Made by a program: the position numbers and the translations under genes | NCBI GenBank assembly: GCA_947495125.1 | Contig: CANLXL010000001.1 | Coordinates: forward strand, 372,001-436,000 | Origin: an uncultured Flaviramulus sp. | GTDB lineage: Bacteria; Bacteroidota; Bacteroidia; Flavobacteriales; Flavobacteriaceae | Reading direction: 5' to 3' | DNA length: 64,000 bases | Notes under the pieces: model-generated | Databases searched by the model: none | What the model was told of the DNA's origin: nothing | The model's input: the letters and a program-made list of their open reading frames with translations, nothing else | Part shown: positions 36,684 to 44,980 of the stretch, one piece after another | How positions within the stretch are numbered: the first letter of the stretch is position 1 | Layout: every line of letters begins with the position of its first letter

Positions 36684-38195
36684 CTATTCCTTTAGCAACC
36701 AAATTACCTGATCATTGTCATCTATTTCCGCACCAAACTGAGCTTGTAATGCCGCTCTATAGTTTGTGTTGTTATCATCTTCTTCAGAGCCAGGATACGT
36801 CCAACGCACAGGGTACTTTTCTCCTAAATTGGGGTCCAGACCATTAAAACTTGAAAAAATAAAAGTTGGCACTCCGGTTCTACGGTATGAGAAAAAGGAT
36901 TCTTCTCCAGAATTTTCCGCAAATGCCAAATACTTTTGTTCCAGTAATCTGGTTAAACCAGCATCTCCAGTTATGTATGGTTGTTTATTAGTAATGTAAT
37001 CTGAAATGTCTCCAGCATCCACACTATACCATTCCATGGAAGCCGCGACAGCATTATTATAATGATCTGCGGCACTGGCAGTTATCCAACCACGATGAGC
37101 CGCTTCAGCAATACAAAATTCTTGTTCCCAATAGCTAATCCATACACCTGGTTGTCCAACAAAATTCCAATACTTTTCCTCATTAGGGAATGAAAAATCA
37201 CCATCTAATTTTCTTGAAGAACTCTCTCCTCCGGAAGCAGAAATATCTGCGCCTTCATAAGAATTAAAATCTGCTCTAACAGTAGCCTCATCCGTTCCGG
37301 CATCTAAAGCATCCTGGGTAGGGTCTGCAACTATCATTAAGCGAGGATCCTGCTTGTTTTTTAACAAATCTATGTACGTACTGGCATAAACCACAGCATC
37401 TTTTCGTACAGCTTGTTCGGGTTGATAGGATTGTTTGAATCCATCTTCACCGCTATACTCGATTTCGGCATTATCTGAAATACCTTCAAGCAATGGGTAT
37501 TTACCAGGGTTATTTACAATAGCAGCAAAACGTCCTTTTACATTAACATCTGCGTCATTTGCTTTTTTACTCATCTCTGTCAAGATTCTAAGTGTATATG
37601 CATTAATTACTTTTTGCCATTGCCTTAGATTCCCGTTAAAATAAACATCTCCGGCTATCGTTGTCGTTGGATTAGCTGCTATAAATGCTCCCAATTCGTT
37701 ATTGGCTTCATCTAACCAATTTAAGCACTGGATATATACTGATTTTTGAGAATCGTATTTTGGTTGAGGAATGACTACACCCTGCATGGATTCTGTAAGT
37801 GGAATATCTCCCATTCTTCGGGTCATTTCCAAATAAACTCTAGCTCTGAAAAATTTCCCAAGGATAATATATTCGGGAGTTCCAGCTCTTTCCGCTTCCT
37901 CATTCATTTTATCTATGTTTCTAACCGTGCCATAGTTAAAACTACCGCTACCACCAGTAAAATTGGGTACATTAGTATTATCTGTAGCAATCCAGGTATG
38001 GTATTGCACATCTTCATATGTTCCTGTAAAAGAAGCTGTGGCGCCAGGTGTTAAATCTGTAAAAATTAAACTTGGTGGTACCGAAGTTGGATCGTTAGGA
38101 TTCTCTCTCAATTCATCGAAATCGTCTAAACAGCTATACACGGTTCCTAATAGAAACACAAAAATAACTGACTTTAATATTATTATTTTCTTCAT
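36684..38195 (-). CDS. susD: SusD/RagB-like substrate-binding lipoprotein (PUL2)
   Basis: A 503-residue lipoprotein (Cys22 in VYSC) of the same SusD-like type as the one in PUL1. It has the early NPNDPTS segment, a helical scaffold and a C-terminal PVRWTYPGSEEDDNN region. It follows susC by 11 bp. It binds the ligand at the surface as a lid on SusC; the ligand is unknown. Confidence 0.92.
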   Translation of the reverse strand: MKKIIILKSVIFVFLLGTVYSCLDDFDELRENPNDPTSVPPSLIFTDLTPGATASFTGTYEDVQYHTWIATDNTNVPNFTGGSGSFNYGTVRNIDKMNEEAERAGTPEYIILGKFFRARVYLEMTRRMGDIPLTESMQGVVIPQPKYDSQKSVYIQCLNWLDEANNELGAFIAANPTTTIAGDVYFNGNLRQWQKVINAYTLRILTEMSKKANDADVNVKGRFAAIVNNPGKYPLLEGISDNAEIEYSGEDGFKQSYQPEQAVRKDAVVYASTYIDLLKNKQDPRLMIVADPTQDALDAGTDEATVRADFNSYEGADISASGGESSSRKLDGDFSFPNEEKYWNFVGQPGVWISYWEQEFCIAEAAHRGWITASAADHYNNAVAASMEWYSVDAGDISDYITNKQPYITGDAGLTRLLEQKYLAFAENSGEESFFSYRRTGVPTFIFSSFNGLDPNLGEKYPVRWTYPGSEEDDNNTNYRAALQAQFGAEIDDNDQVIWLLKE

Positions 38196-38206
38196 AACTA
38201 ATAGTT

Positions 38207-41200
38207 TTAAAATGTAAAGTTTAAGTTAAACCCATATGATCTTGGTGTCGGCAACGTTAAATCCGTATCTCTACCTTGTCCAAATGTTTGAGAATCCAGA
38301 TCTACAAATGATCGATCTTTAGACCAATACCACACGTTTCTCGCTATAACAGAAACAGAAGCTGTCTTTAAAAATGTTTTATCCAATATGGATTTAGGAA
38401 AGCTATAACTTAAAGACACTTCTCTTAATTTGATAAAGGTTCTGTCTTTAATTAAACTTTGCCATGCTCCGGCATACCTGGAAGCCCAGGTTTGATAATC
38501 CAACTTATATGTGCTAGGCTCGAATACTCGAGTATCTTCTATAATATTCCCATCAGGATCGTATGTTACATCTCCTGATACAATCGCTACACCGGGTACT
38601 TGCATCGTTTTAGCATCTGTACCATTTATATAAGCAATATTAGACAATTCCCTTTCCGGGTGAATGGCATCAGGATGAGATCCTGTTCTCCATAAATCGT
38701 ACTCATATTCGTCCTGAGTAACCCCTCCAAAACGTCCCGCTAACAATGCGTTTAATGTGAAGTTCTTATAGGTAAAAGTATTATTAATAGACGCTTCAAA
38801 ATCTGGCGTAATAGCACCTGTATCTACAGAAAATGGTGTTATACGAGCTCTACCGTCTGCATTTATAATATGCTGTCCTGCATACTCTCCATCAGGAACA
38901 CGTTCCCAAACAGGATACCAATAATGATCTAACTCCTGACCAATTTTCGTTCTACCTTCTTCTAATACAGGGGTTCCATCGGGTAATGGTGGTACTTTTG
39001 TTAAGTAATTTTTAAATTTCGCGAAATTAAAAATAGTTGTCCATTTAAAATCTGCGGTTTGAACAGGGGTTCCGGTAATAGAAAAGTCCATCCCTCTTCG
39101 CTGTGTTTCTCTACCATTAAATAAGATCCCTGAATAACCAGAAGCTGATGAAAAATCTTGTGTGTAAATTTGAGGTCCATCGGTATTTTCGTAATATGAG
39201 AAATCGATACCAAAACGCCCCTTAAATAGCTTTAATTCGAAACCAGCTTCAATAGAACTTGTAAACTCAGGTTTTAAATTTGGGTTTTCCAGTCTACCGG
39301 GGAAGCTAGCTGTTGGTTGATTTCTATATCTACTTGTAGAATAAGAATTTGTCGCCTCATAAATATCCAAGTCTCCTCCTACACTCGCATAAGAACTTCT
39401 AATCTTAAAAAAACTAACAAATTCCGGAAGATCTATGACTTCACTTAGCACTGCACTTCCATATATTGATGGATAAAAGAAGCTATCATTGCCTTTTACC
39501 AATGTAGACGACTTATCTACTCTACCTGTAAACCCTACATATAAAAAATTCTTTAAAGCCAAATCTACTGAAGCATAAGCACTATAAACACCTTTCTTTT
39601 CTTTCCAACTTTCTGGGGTAACTTGATCAACAGAATTATTCAAAGTAAATACTTCCGGAACTATTAACTGGGTCGTAGAGGCTCTTTCATTTTCTATTCT
39701 TAGAAAACGCTGATTAGCTCCTGCATTTGCGTTTATTTCTAATTCATCATTCAAGAATTTATCAGAATAAGAAATAAATACATCGGTATTATTTTCAAAA
39801 TAACGTGTATTTCGAAACCTAAATCTACCATTTCTATCCGGAATCGAATAATCATAAATGCCTTTAGAAATTTCTTCATTATTCACCAAATTATACTGGT
39901 TTAATGTCGATCTTACAAATGCATTTACTTTATCGGAAATTTTAAAATTAACTTTGGCAAATGTCAAGATATCATTCTTAGTCCACGGACGTTTCCACGC
40001 ATGGGATAGTGCATATGGGTTATTATATCTCCAACTTTCAACAAAATCTTGTTCGATCCCTTCTTTACCAGGCTTCCAAACATGTTTAAAGTCTCTTACA
40101 TCAAAATGTGAACCACCCCAAAGTGATAACAAATAAATAGGTGATGATGGTCCATAACTGGCTCTTATCCTATTATCTGAATACTGATAATTGTATTGAA
40201 GTGATGCATCAACACTAACCACATCGGAAACATTCAAATTCCCAGATAATCTTAAGGTATTGATGTCCAGTCGTTGTCCGGGAGTTTGGGCTTTTGAATA
40301 TTTATAAGTATTAGAAACCACAAAGCTTCCCTTTTCTCCACCTGATGTTACAGATATGTTATTGGAGGTGATAACCCCTGTTTCTATGTAGTTTTTCAAA
40401 TTGTCCTGACCTCTTGAAATCCAAGGTGTTGGCACGCGATATCCGGTAACAGGATCTATTGGTGAATCGTATTGTTCGATTAACTGACCATTAAATTTAG
40501 GTCCCCAAATCGAATAATCGAAATCGTTAACCGGTCCTCCCAGAGTTAGCCCATCGCCTCCTGCAAATCCGCCACCATATCTATAACGTCCTGTATTACC
40601 AGGTCCATATTGCGTTTGCGCAGAAGGAATCATAAGGTAACCTACTTGAAAGGTTGTAGAGTTGTTATACGAAATAGTAGTTCCTATTTGACCCTTACCA
40701 GATTTCATAGTAACCTGTAATGCTCCATTCTTACCTAAAGACCCATATAACGCCGATGCTGCTGCACCTTTAAGCACATTAATGTTCTCGATATCATCTG
40801 AACTTAAATTCCAGAAATCACTATTAGGTTGTGGCACACCATCTACTACTATAAGAGGTCTTTCTCCTCTTAAATATATTTGAGGATCAGAGAAAAAATC
40901 CCCAGAATTACTAACTACTGTAATTCCAGCCACCTTACCAGATAAAGACTCTACGACATTTGCAGTTTGTACTTTTTGCAGTGCATTCCCTTTAACTTCT
41001 TGTGTAGCAAAACCAATACGTTTTTTCTCTTTTCTAATCCCTAAAGCAGTTACAACTACTTCTTCCAGTTTGGCGGCATCTTCTATAAGCTTTGTATTAA
41101 TTGTAGTATCATCTCCAATAGTAATAGTTTGAGTTTTCATACCTACATAAGAAAACTCTAAAACGTCACCTTTGTTGGCTGTAATGGTATAGTTTCCATC

Positions 41201-41692
41201 AAAATCGGTTTGAGTCCCTTTAGATGTTCCTACGACAACTATATTCACGCCTGGTAAAGGGATATCACCTTCATCTGTAACTGTACCCTTAATTATGATG
41301 CCTTGCTCTTCAATACTCGGGAGTACTTTCTCTTTAATAATTATAGTATTACTATTAGAAAAATTAAAGTTAAATTTTTGGCTTACAAGACTTTTTTGTA
41401 AAAGTTGGTTAGCCCCTATTACACCCTTTTTAAGGTCTACTTTAGGGAAGTCCTTAAACATATTTATTTCATAAATAAAGGTGTAGCTTGTTTGATCCAT
41501 AATAAGATCAAAAACCTCATCTACCGACAAAACTTTGTCTGTGTCAATTTTAATTTTTGTATTCTGTGATAAGACATTGGGTGTTGAAAACCCGAAAATT
41601 GTTGTACAGAACAAGAATATAAAAGATCTCATCATGATAATTAGTAATTTCTTTTTAAAACTAAAAAGAAGCTTGGTTGATTTAATTTCCAT
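38207..41692 (-). CDS. susC: SusC/RagA TonB-dependent outer-membrane transporter (PUL2)
   Basis: A 1161-residue transporter. A signal peptide (about 15-42) is followed by an STN-like domain (about 48-122) and a carboxypeptidase-D regulatory-like domain (about 132-205, DFDGNYTI). A TonB-box-like EEVVVTALG (210-218) leads into the plug with VESLSGKVAG and AASALYGSLGKNGAL, then the barrel ending in an aromatic residue. The STN domain links it to the FecR protein encoded directly upstream. It imports the PUL2 ligand, which may be a phosphorylated or phosphonylated compound given the neighbours. ATG start. Confidence 0.95.
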   Translation of the reverse strand: MEIKSTKLLFSFKKKLLIIMMRSFIFLFCTTIFGFSTPNVLSQNTKIKIDTDKVLSVDEVFDLIMDQTSYTFIYEINMFKDFPKVDLKKGVIGANQLLQKSLVSQKFNFNFSNSNTIIIKEKVLPSIEEQGIIIKGTVTDEGDIPLPGVNIVVVGTSKGTQTDFDGNYTITANKGDVLEFSYVGMKTQTITIGDDTTINTKLIEDAAKLEEVVVTALGIRKEKKRIGFATQEVKGNALQKVQTANVVESLSGKVAGITVVSNSGDFFSDPQIYLRGERPLIVVDGVPQPNSDFWNLSSDDIENINVLKGAAASALYGSLGKNGALQVTMKSGKGQIGTTISYNNSTTFQVGYLMIPSAQTQYGPGNTGRYRYGGGFAGGDGLTLGGPVNDFDYSIWGPKFNGQLIEQYDSPIDPVTGYRVPTPWISRGQDNLKNYIETGVITSNNISVTSGGEKGSFVVSNTYKYSKAQTPGQRLDINTLRLSGNLNVSDVVSVDASLQYNYQYSDNRIRASYGPSSPIYLLSLWGGSHFDVRDFKHVWKPGKEGIEQDFVESWRYNNPYALSHAWKRPWTKNDILTFAKVNFKISDKVNAFVRSTLNQYNLVNNEEISKGIYDYSIPDRNGRFRFRNTRYFENNTDVFISYSDKFLNDELEINANAGANQRFLRIENERASTTQLIVPEVFTLNNSVDQVTPESWKEKKGVYSAYASVDLALKNFLYVGFTGRVDKSSTLVKGNDSFFYPSIYGSAVLSEVIDLPEFVSFFKIRSSYASVGGDLDIYEATNSYSTSRYRNQPTASFPGRLENPNLKPEFTSSIEAGFELKLFKGRFGIDFSYYENTDGPQIYTQDFSSASGYSGILFNGRETQRRGMDFSITGTPVQTADFKWTTIFNFAKFKNYLTKVPPLPDGTPVLEEGRTKIGQELDHYWYPVWERVPDGEYAGQHIINADGRARITPFSVDTGAITPDFEASINNTFTYKNFTLNALLAGRFGGVTQDEYEYDLWRTGSHPDAIHPERELSNIAYINGTDAKTMQVPGVAIVSGDVTYDPDGNIIEDTRVFEPSTYKLDYQTWASRYAGAWQSLIKDRTFIKLREVSLSYSFPKSILDKTFLKTASVSVIARNVWYWSKDRSFVDLDSQTFGQGRDTDLTLPTPRSYGFNLNFTF

Positions 41693-41704
41693 AAATTTGC
41701 ATGT

Positions 41705-41802
41705 TATTAATTTAGTTAAACATTTAATTAAGTTAGTAATCGAAAAGAGGGGAGATAAAAGCTTGTTACTTTCGACGGTTAGGCTTTACTCCCTTTTCTT
41801 TT
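41705..41802 (+). ncRNA. Candidate cis-antisense sRNA in the susC leader (PUL2)
   Basis: On the plus strand TAAATTTG at 41692-41699 matches TAnnTTTG in exactly the same register over the susC start codon as in PUL1. TTG at 41673-41675 could serve as a -33 element, with a spacer of 16. Downstream a hairpin with a CG-rich base (GGGAG at 41750-41754 with CTCCC at 41789-41793, extended by A-U and G-U pairs) is followed by TTTTCTTTT. This would yield an antisense RNA of about 95 bases. The hairpin is weaker than in PUL1. Confidence 0.33.
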
Positions 41803-41811
41803 ATTGTTTTG

Positions 41812-42993
41812 TTATTTAATTAGTACGGTTTTTTTGTTTATCTCATAGGCATTTATATAGTTTGTGTTTTTTATAATGGTTAGTATTTCATTTAGTGATT
41901 GATTTTTATTTAGATTACCCTTAAAATCTCCGCCTTCCAATTCTTTATTCAAGAAAAGGATATCGACATCATACCATCGCGATAGGACTTTCATAATATC
42001 TTTTAGAGGCTTCTTTCTAAAACTAAAAAAGCCATTCTTCCATGAGATTTCGGTATATACATCAACTTCAGTAATTATCATACTTTTATTTTCTTTGCTT
42101 AGTACAGATTGCTCACTTGGTTTTAATACTTCTTTTTGAATGGCATTATCTACGGTCACTTTACCTTCTACTAATGTGGTATATATGTATTCTTCGTCAT
42201 GATAAGCCTTAACATTAAATTCTGTTCCTAAAACTTCGATTTCCTGAGCACCGGAAAGCACTTTAAAAGGTGATCCGTCATGATTACTACTAGGAGAAAC
42301 ATCAAAGTAAGCTTCACCATATAACAGTTCAACCTTTCTATCTTGACCTTCAACAAATGCTATGGGGTATTTTAGTTTGGATTCCGAGTTTAACCATACT
42401 TTGGTTCCATCTTCCAACTCAATAAAGTATTGCCCACCTCTAGGTATAGTTAAATAGTTATACACAATCTTAGAGTTATTTCTAACCGCATTATCGATCG
42501 GCTTATAGATAATCTCAACACCATTACTCTGTATATTATTGATGGTGTAGGTTTGACCTTTCTCTAAAACAACGGTTGAACCATCCTCTAATGTTAAAGT
42601 TGCCTTATCTAAACCAATAATAACTTCTTCTTCAACAGCATCAACTATTGCAGGAGTTTCTATTTGGGTTTCGTTCTCGGTATTTAATAAAAATGGTAAG
42701 GACACCATAAGTACGACCATCGCCGCAACTGCATATTTAAACCAATTTTGTTTTACTATCGAAACAGGCGTTTTATGTAAATTCTGATTTGTTTTTTTTA
42801 AGACAGCCTCCCAAGCTGTAACTTTATCAATCGACGAATATTCAGTGGTCTTCTCAACTAAACGTTCAAAATCAATGTTCTTTGTGAATGGATAATTTTC
42901 GTGATATTCCTTTAAACGTAATTTCTCTGAATCAGAAATACCTTTTATCCTTTTCTTTATAATTAGTTTTGATATGTGAAATATATCTTTCAT
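41812..42993 (-). CDS. FecR-type anti-sigma factor (PUL2)
   Basis: A 393-residue inner-membrane protein. It has a cytoplasmic N-terminus of about 85 residues, a membrane helix at about 87-105 (YAVAAMVVLMVSLPFLL), a FecR domain (YLTIPRGGQYFIELEDGTKVWLN, GEAYFDVSP) and a C-terminal DUF4974 domain (KPLKDIMKVLSRWYDVDI). It transmits ligand occupancy of the PUL2 SusC to the sigma factor encoded 126 bp upstream. Both genes are on the same strand, unlike the divergent pair in PUL1. Confidence 0.92.
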   Translation of the reverse strand: MKDIFHISKLIIKKRIKGISDSEKLRLKEYHENYPFTKNIDFERLVEKTTEYSSIDKVTAWEAVLKKTNQNLHKTPVSIVKQNWFKYAVAAMVVLMVSLPFLLNTENETQIETPAIVDAVEEEVIIGLDKATLTLEDGSTVVLEKGQTYTINNIQSNGVEIIYKPIDNAVRNNSKIVYNYLTIPRGGQYFIELEDGTKVWLNSESKLKYPIAFVEGQDRKVELLYGEAYFDVSPSSNHDGSPFKVLSGAQEIEVLGTEFNVKAYHDEEYIYTTLVEGKVTVDNAIQKEVLKPSEQSVLSKENKSMIITEVDVYTEISWKNGFFSFRKKPLKDIMKVLSRWYDVDILFLNKELEGGDFKGNLNKNQSLNEILTIIKNTNYINAYEINKKTVLIK

Positions 42994-43119
42994 TAATAAT
43001 CCGGTAGATTTCTATACACTATAGAACAACTTAGTTTTAAAATGGTACTATCGAAATTTCATTTATTTTTTAAAAAAATATTGTTTTTTTTATAAATACC
43101 TGAAATAAAGATAGTTAGC

Positions 43120-43659
43120 TTAAGATATCAAAAAATAAATAACTGCATTTATCTCCTTGAATTCCTCTCGTAGTATCTTGTAGGATTGCGATTTTAAGGT
43201 TTTTACGGTTTGAAGTTGGATGTCCAGAATCTCTGCAATTTCTTTATTCTTCAATCCTTTAAGGCTTAGCTTAATAATTTCTTTTTTCCGTTTTGGCAGA
43301 GCATCAATTAAGTCATAAAGTTTTCGCACAATTTCCTCTTCTAAAACCTGTTTCAAAAACACTTCATCATCTTCAATTTGTCGTAAATGATTTGCACTAT
43401 ACAAATCTTTTACCTTATTGTGCTTAATGATATTATAACATTTATTACGTGCCGATTTATATAAATAGACTTTTAATGATATGTCATCCGGAAAGGTTAA
43501 ATCCTTTTCCCAAAAATCGACAAAGATATCTTGTACCAAATCCTCACACGCGTCCCTTAACGGCAAAAAGCGATTCGCATATAGAACGAGAGATTCGTAA
43601 TATGTATCGAAAACTTCTTTTAGGTTTTCCTTAGAAAGATTATTAATACTTGCTATCAA
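43120..43659 (-). CDS. ECF RNA polymerase sigma factor (PUL2)
   Basis: A 179-residue ECF sigma factor. Region 2 covers about 17-80 (FDTYYESLVLYANRF, DLVQDIFVDFWEKD) and region 4 about 120-170 (LPKRKKEIIKLSLKGLKNKEIAEIL). No ATG exists between the upstream in-frame stop and region 2, so the start is most likely the TTG at 43659. It probably drives the PUL2 susC operon and its own operon. Confidence 0.9.
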   Translation of the reverse strand: MIASINNLSKENLKEVFDTYYESLVLYANRFLPLRDACEDLVQDIFVDFWEKDLTFPDDISLKVYLYKSARNKCYNIIKHNKVKDLYSANHLRQIEDDEVFLKQVLEEEIVRKLYDLIDALPKRKKEIIKLSLKGLKNKEIAEILDIQLQTVKTLKSQSYKILREEFKEINAVIYFLIS

Positions 43660-43966
43660 TTTACTATAAGGGTTTTATCTAATTTTCAATCAAACAACAC
43701 CTTAGCGAACATACATTAAGCTCCCAAAATGAGCCAAACCTAAGCAGACGCTAATTTACTACATAAAAACTCCCTAAATAAACTGATTTTATCGTTACAA
43801 CCTGCATTCCGGAACACGTCATATCGAATGACAAGACATAACATGTTCAATGGTAGAGAAGTTCTTATTCCCTAGCCAAAATTTAATGTATCATACAAGC
43901 TGTCGACACTTAAAAATAATTTGAAAAAATAATAATCTTAGTATTACATCTTATAATACCTAGCCT
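43660..43966. other. Intergenic region without a recognised gene
   Basis: A stretch of 307 bases between the PUL2 sigma gene and the truncated oxidoreductase. I see no convincing open frame, hairpin or repeat. It lies where the missing C-terminal half of the oxidoreductase would be, but I could not recognise remnants of it. Confidence 0.5.
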
Positions 43967-44479
43967 TTAATTTTTCCATAAGTTTAATTTAGTTTTAGTT
44001 TTAGTTTTAGTTTTAGTTTTTAAAATATTACGAATATCTAAACATACCGTATCATCCTTCATAAAAGCACCTCCCATAACATTCCCGGTATTTAACCAGG
44101 GGCGCTTAACTTTAACCTCTTCGGCCGACAACCATGTTGTACTCAAATCAAAAGAATCGGCGACCTCCATTAAGTTATTAATGCTTTGCATTGAAGTCTC
44201 CGAAGCTACTACATGTACACTACCAACCTTCATGACTCTCGAGGGCTCATCGAGAAGTTCTTCCATATCTCTAACGGCAGAAATTGTTTCCCTAACTAAC
44301 GGTATAATTGCTTTTTTTGATCTGGACAGAGTAATTAGTGAAGCGGCAGCAGCGGTATTACCACTACCAATATAGTCTCTATCTAATAGTGTAACCTGTG
44401 CATTACCTAATTTACTCACGTAATACGCGATGGCAGTTCCTATAGTACCTCCTCCAACTAAGACAACTCCTTTATTCAT
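43967..44479 (-). pseudogene. Truncated DAO-type FAD-dependent amine oxidoreductase
   Basis: The frame encodes 170 residues that start as a normal D-amino-acid/glycine oxidase family protein. The FAD dinucleotide motif VGGGTIGTAIAYYVSKLG lies at 8-25, followed by a SGNTAAAASLITLS loop. The similarity continues to about residue 152 (GGAFMKDDTVCLDIRNIL). The protein then runs into a KTKTKTKTK tail encoded by a hexamer repeat and stops; family members are usually about 370-400 residues. The catalytic and substrate-binding half is missing, so I call it a decayed gene. Similar oxidoreductases occur in other AEP-degradation clusters, and it is divergent from the phn operon here. Confidence 0.75.
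43988..44020. repeat. Hexanucleotide microsatellite (TTTAGT)5
   Basis: Five perfect copies of TTTAGT (43988-44017) plus a partial sixth, with a degenerate copy just before them. On the coding strand these read as alternating Lys-Thr codons at the end of the truncated oxidoreductase. Because the unit is six bases, changes in copy number would not shift the reading frame. Confidence 0.9.
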
Positions 44480-44647
44480 TTAGATTTCATTATTTGTCAA
44501 TGCAATTATACTTATATTATAACGAACTATTTACACTAAATATAATATGATAATAAATAATTAACCTTCTCTCAAATATTACTAATATTATTTTACCAAG
44601 AATTAACACTGTTTTAATTAAAAAGCGCTCAAAAAGGTGTATTTTAG

Positions 44648-44730
44648 TTTTACTATTAGTAAAATATTTATAGCAAATATAAAGTTTTTATTCAAATATT
44701 ATATTATTTGTCAAATTACTTTACATTTAT
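44648..44730. repeat. Upstream copy of an imperfect 80-bp direct repeat before phnA
   Basis: This AT-rich segment begins with the perfect 17-bp palindrome TTTTACTATTAGTAAAA (44648-44664). It continues through AATATTTATA and ATATTATAT-like stretches to TTACATTTAT. The same order of elements recurs exactly 220 bp further on (44868-44950). In this copy the promoter-like box reads TACATTTA and has lost the final G of TAnnTTTG. The rest of 44480-44980 holds no gene. Confidence 0.7.
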
Positions 44731-44867
44731 TCTAAAAACAGTTGACATAATATAACTGCTTAAAATGAGTAAGTTAAGATATATTATTTGATAATTAAGA
44801 GGTCTATTAACGCTACTAAAACTTATAAAAATCAAACAGCAATCTCCGATTCAACGACTTTAATACT

Positions 44868-44950
44868 TTTTACTATAAGTAAAATATTTATAATAAATGT
44901 AAAAATAAATTATAAAAAATTATATTATATATAAAATTATTTTACATTTG
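44868..44950 (+). promoter_or_regulatory. phn operon promoter region: palindromic operator and -7 box
   Basis: Second copy of the direct repeat. The palindrome TTTTACT-ATA-AGTAAAA lies at 44868-44884, followed by ATTTATAATAAAT, itself a 13-bp palindrome. The copy ends with TACATTTG at 44943-44950, a match to the Bacteroidota -7 consensus TAnnTTTG, 30 bp before the phnA ATG. No -33 box is evident, which suggests dependence on an activator. The XRE-cupin regulator encoded in the operon is the natural candidate to bind the palindromes. Confidence 0.55.
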
Positions 44951-44980
44951 TGAAAATTTAAAATATAATATCGCACTAGC

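Noticed and set aside
38521-38540. Palindrome ATACTCGAGTAT as a second LacI-type operator
   Set aside because: It lies inside the PUL2 susC coding sequence, lacks the TG/CA ends of the site at 7707-7722, and is not near a promoter.
43988-44020. Hexamer repeat as a phase-variation switch
   Set aside because: A six-base unit keeps the reading frame, so copy-number change cannot switch translation on and off, and the gene is already truncated.
44480-44980. Hidden gene or insertion-sequence remnant before phnA
   Set aside because: The region is very AT-rich with frequent stops in all frames and has no terminal inverted repeats or target duplication that I could see; the direct repeat is better explained as duplicated regulatory DNA.
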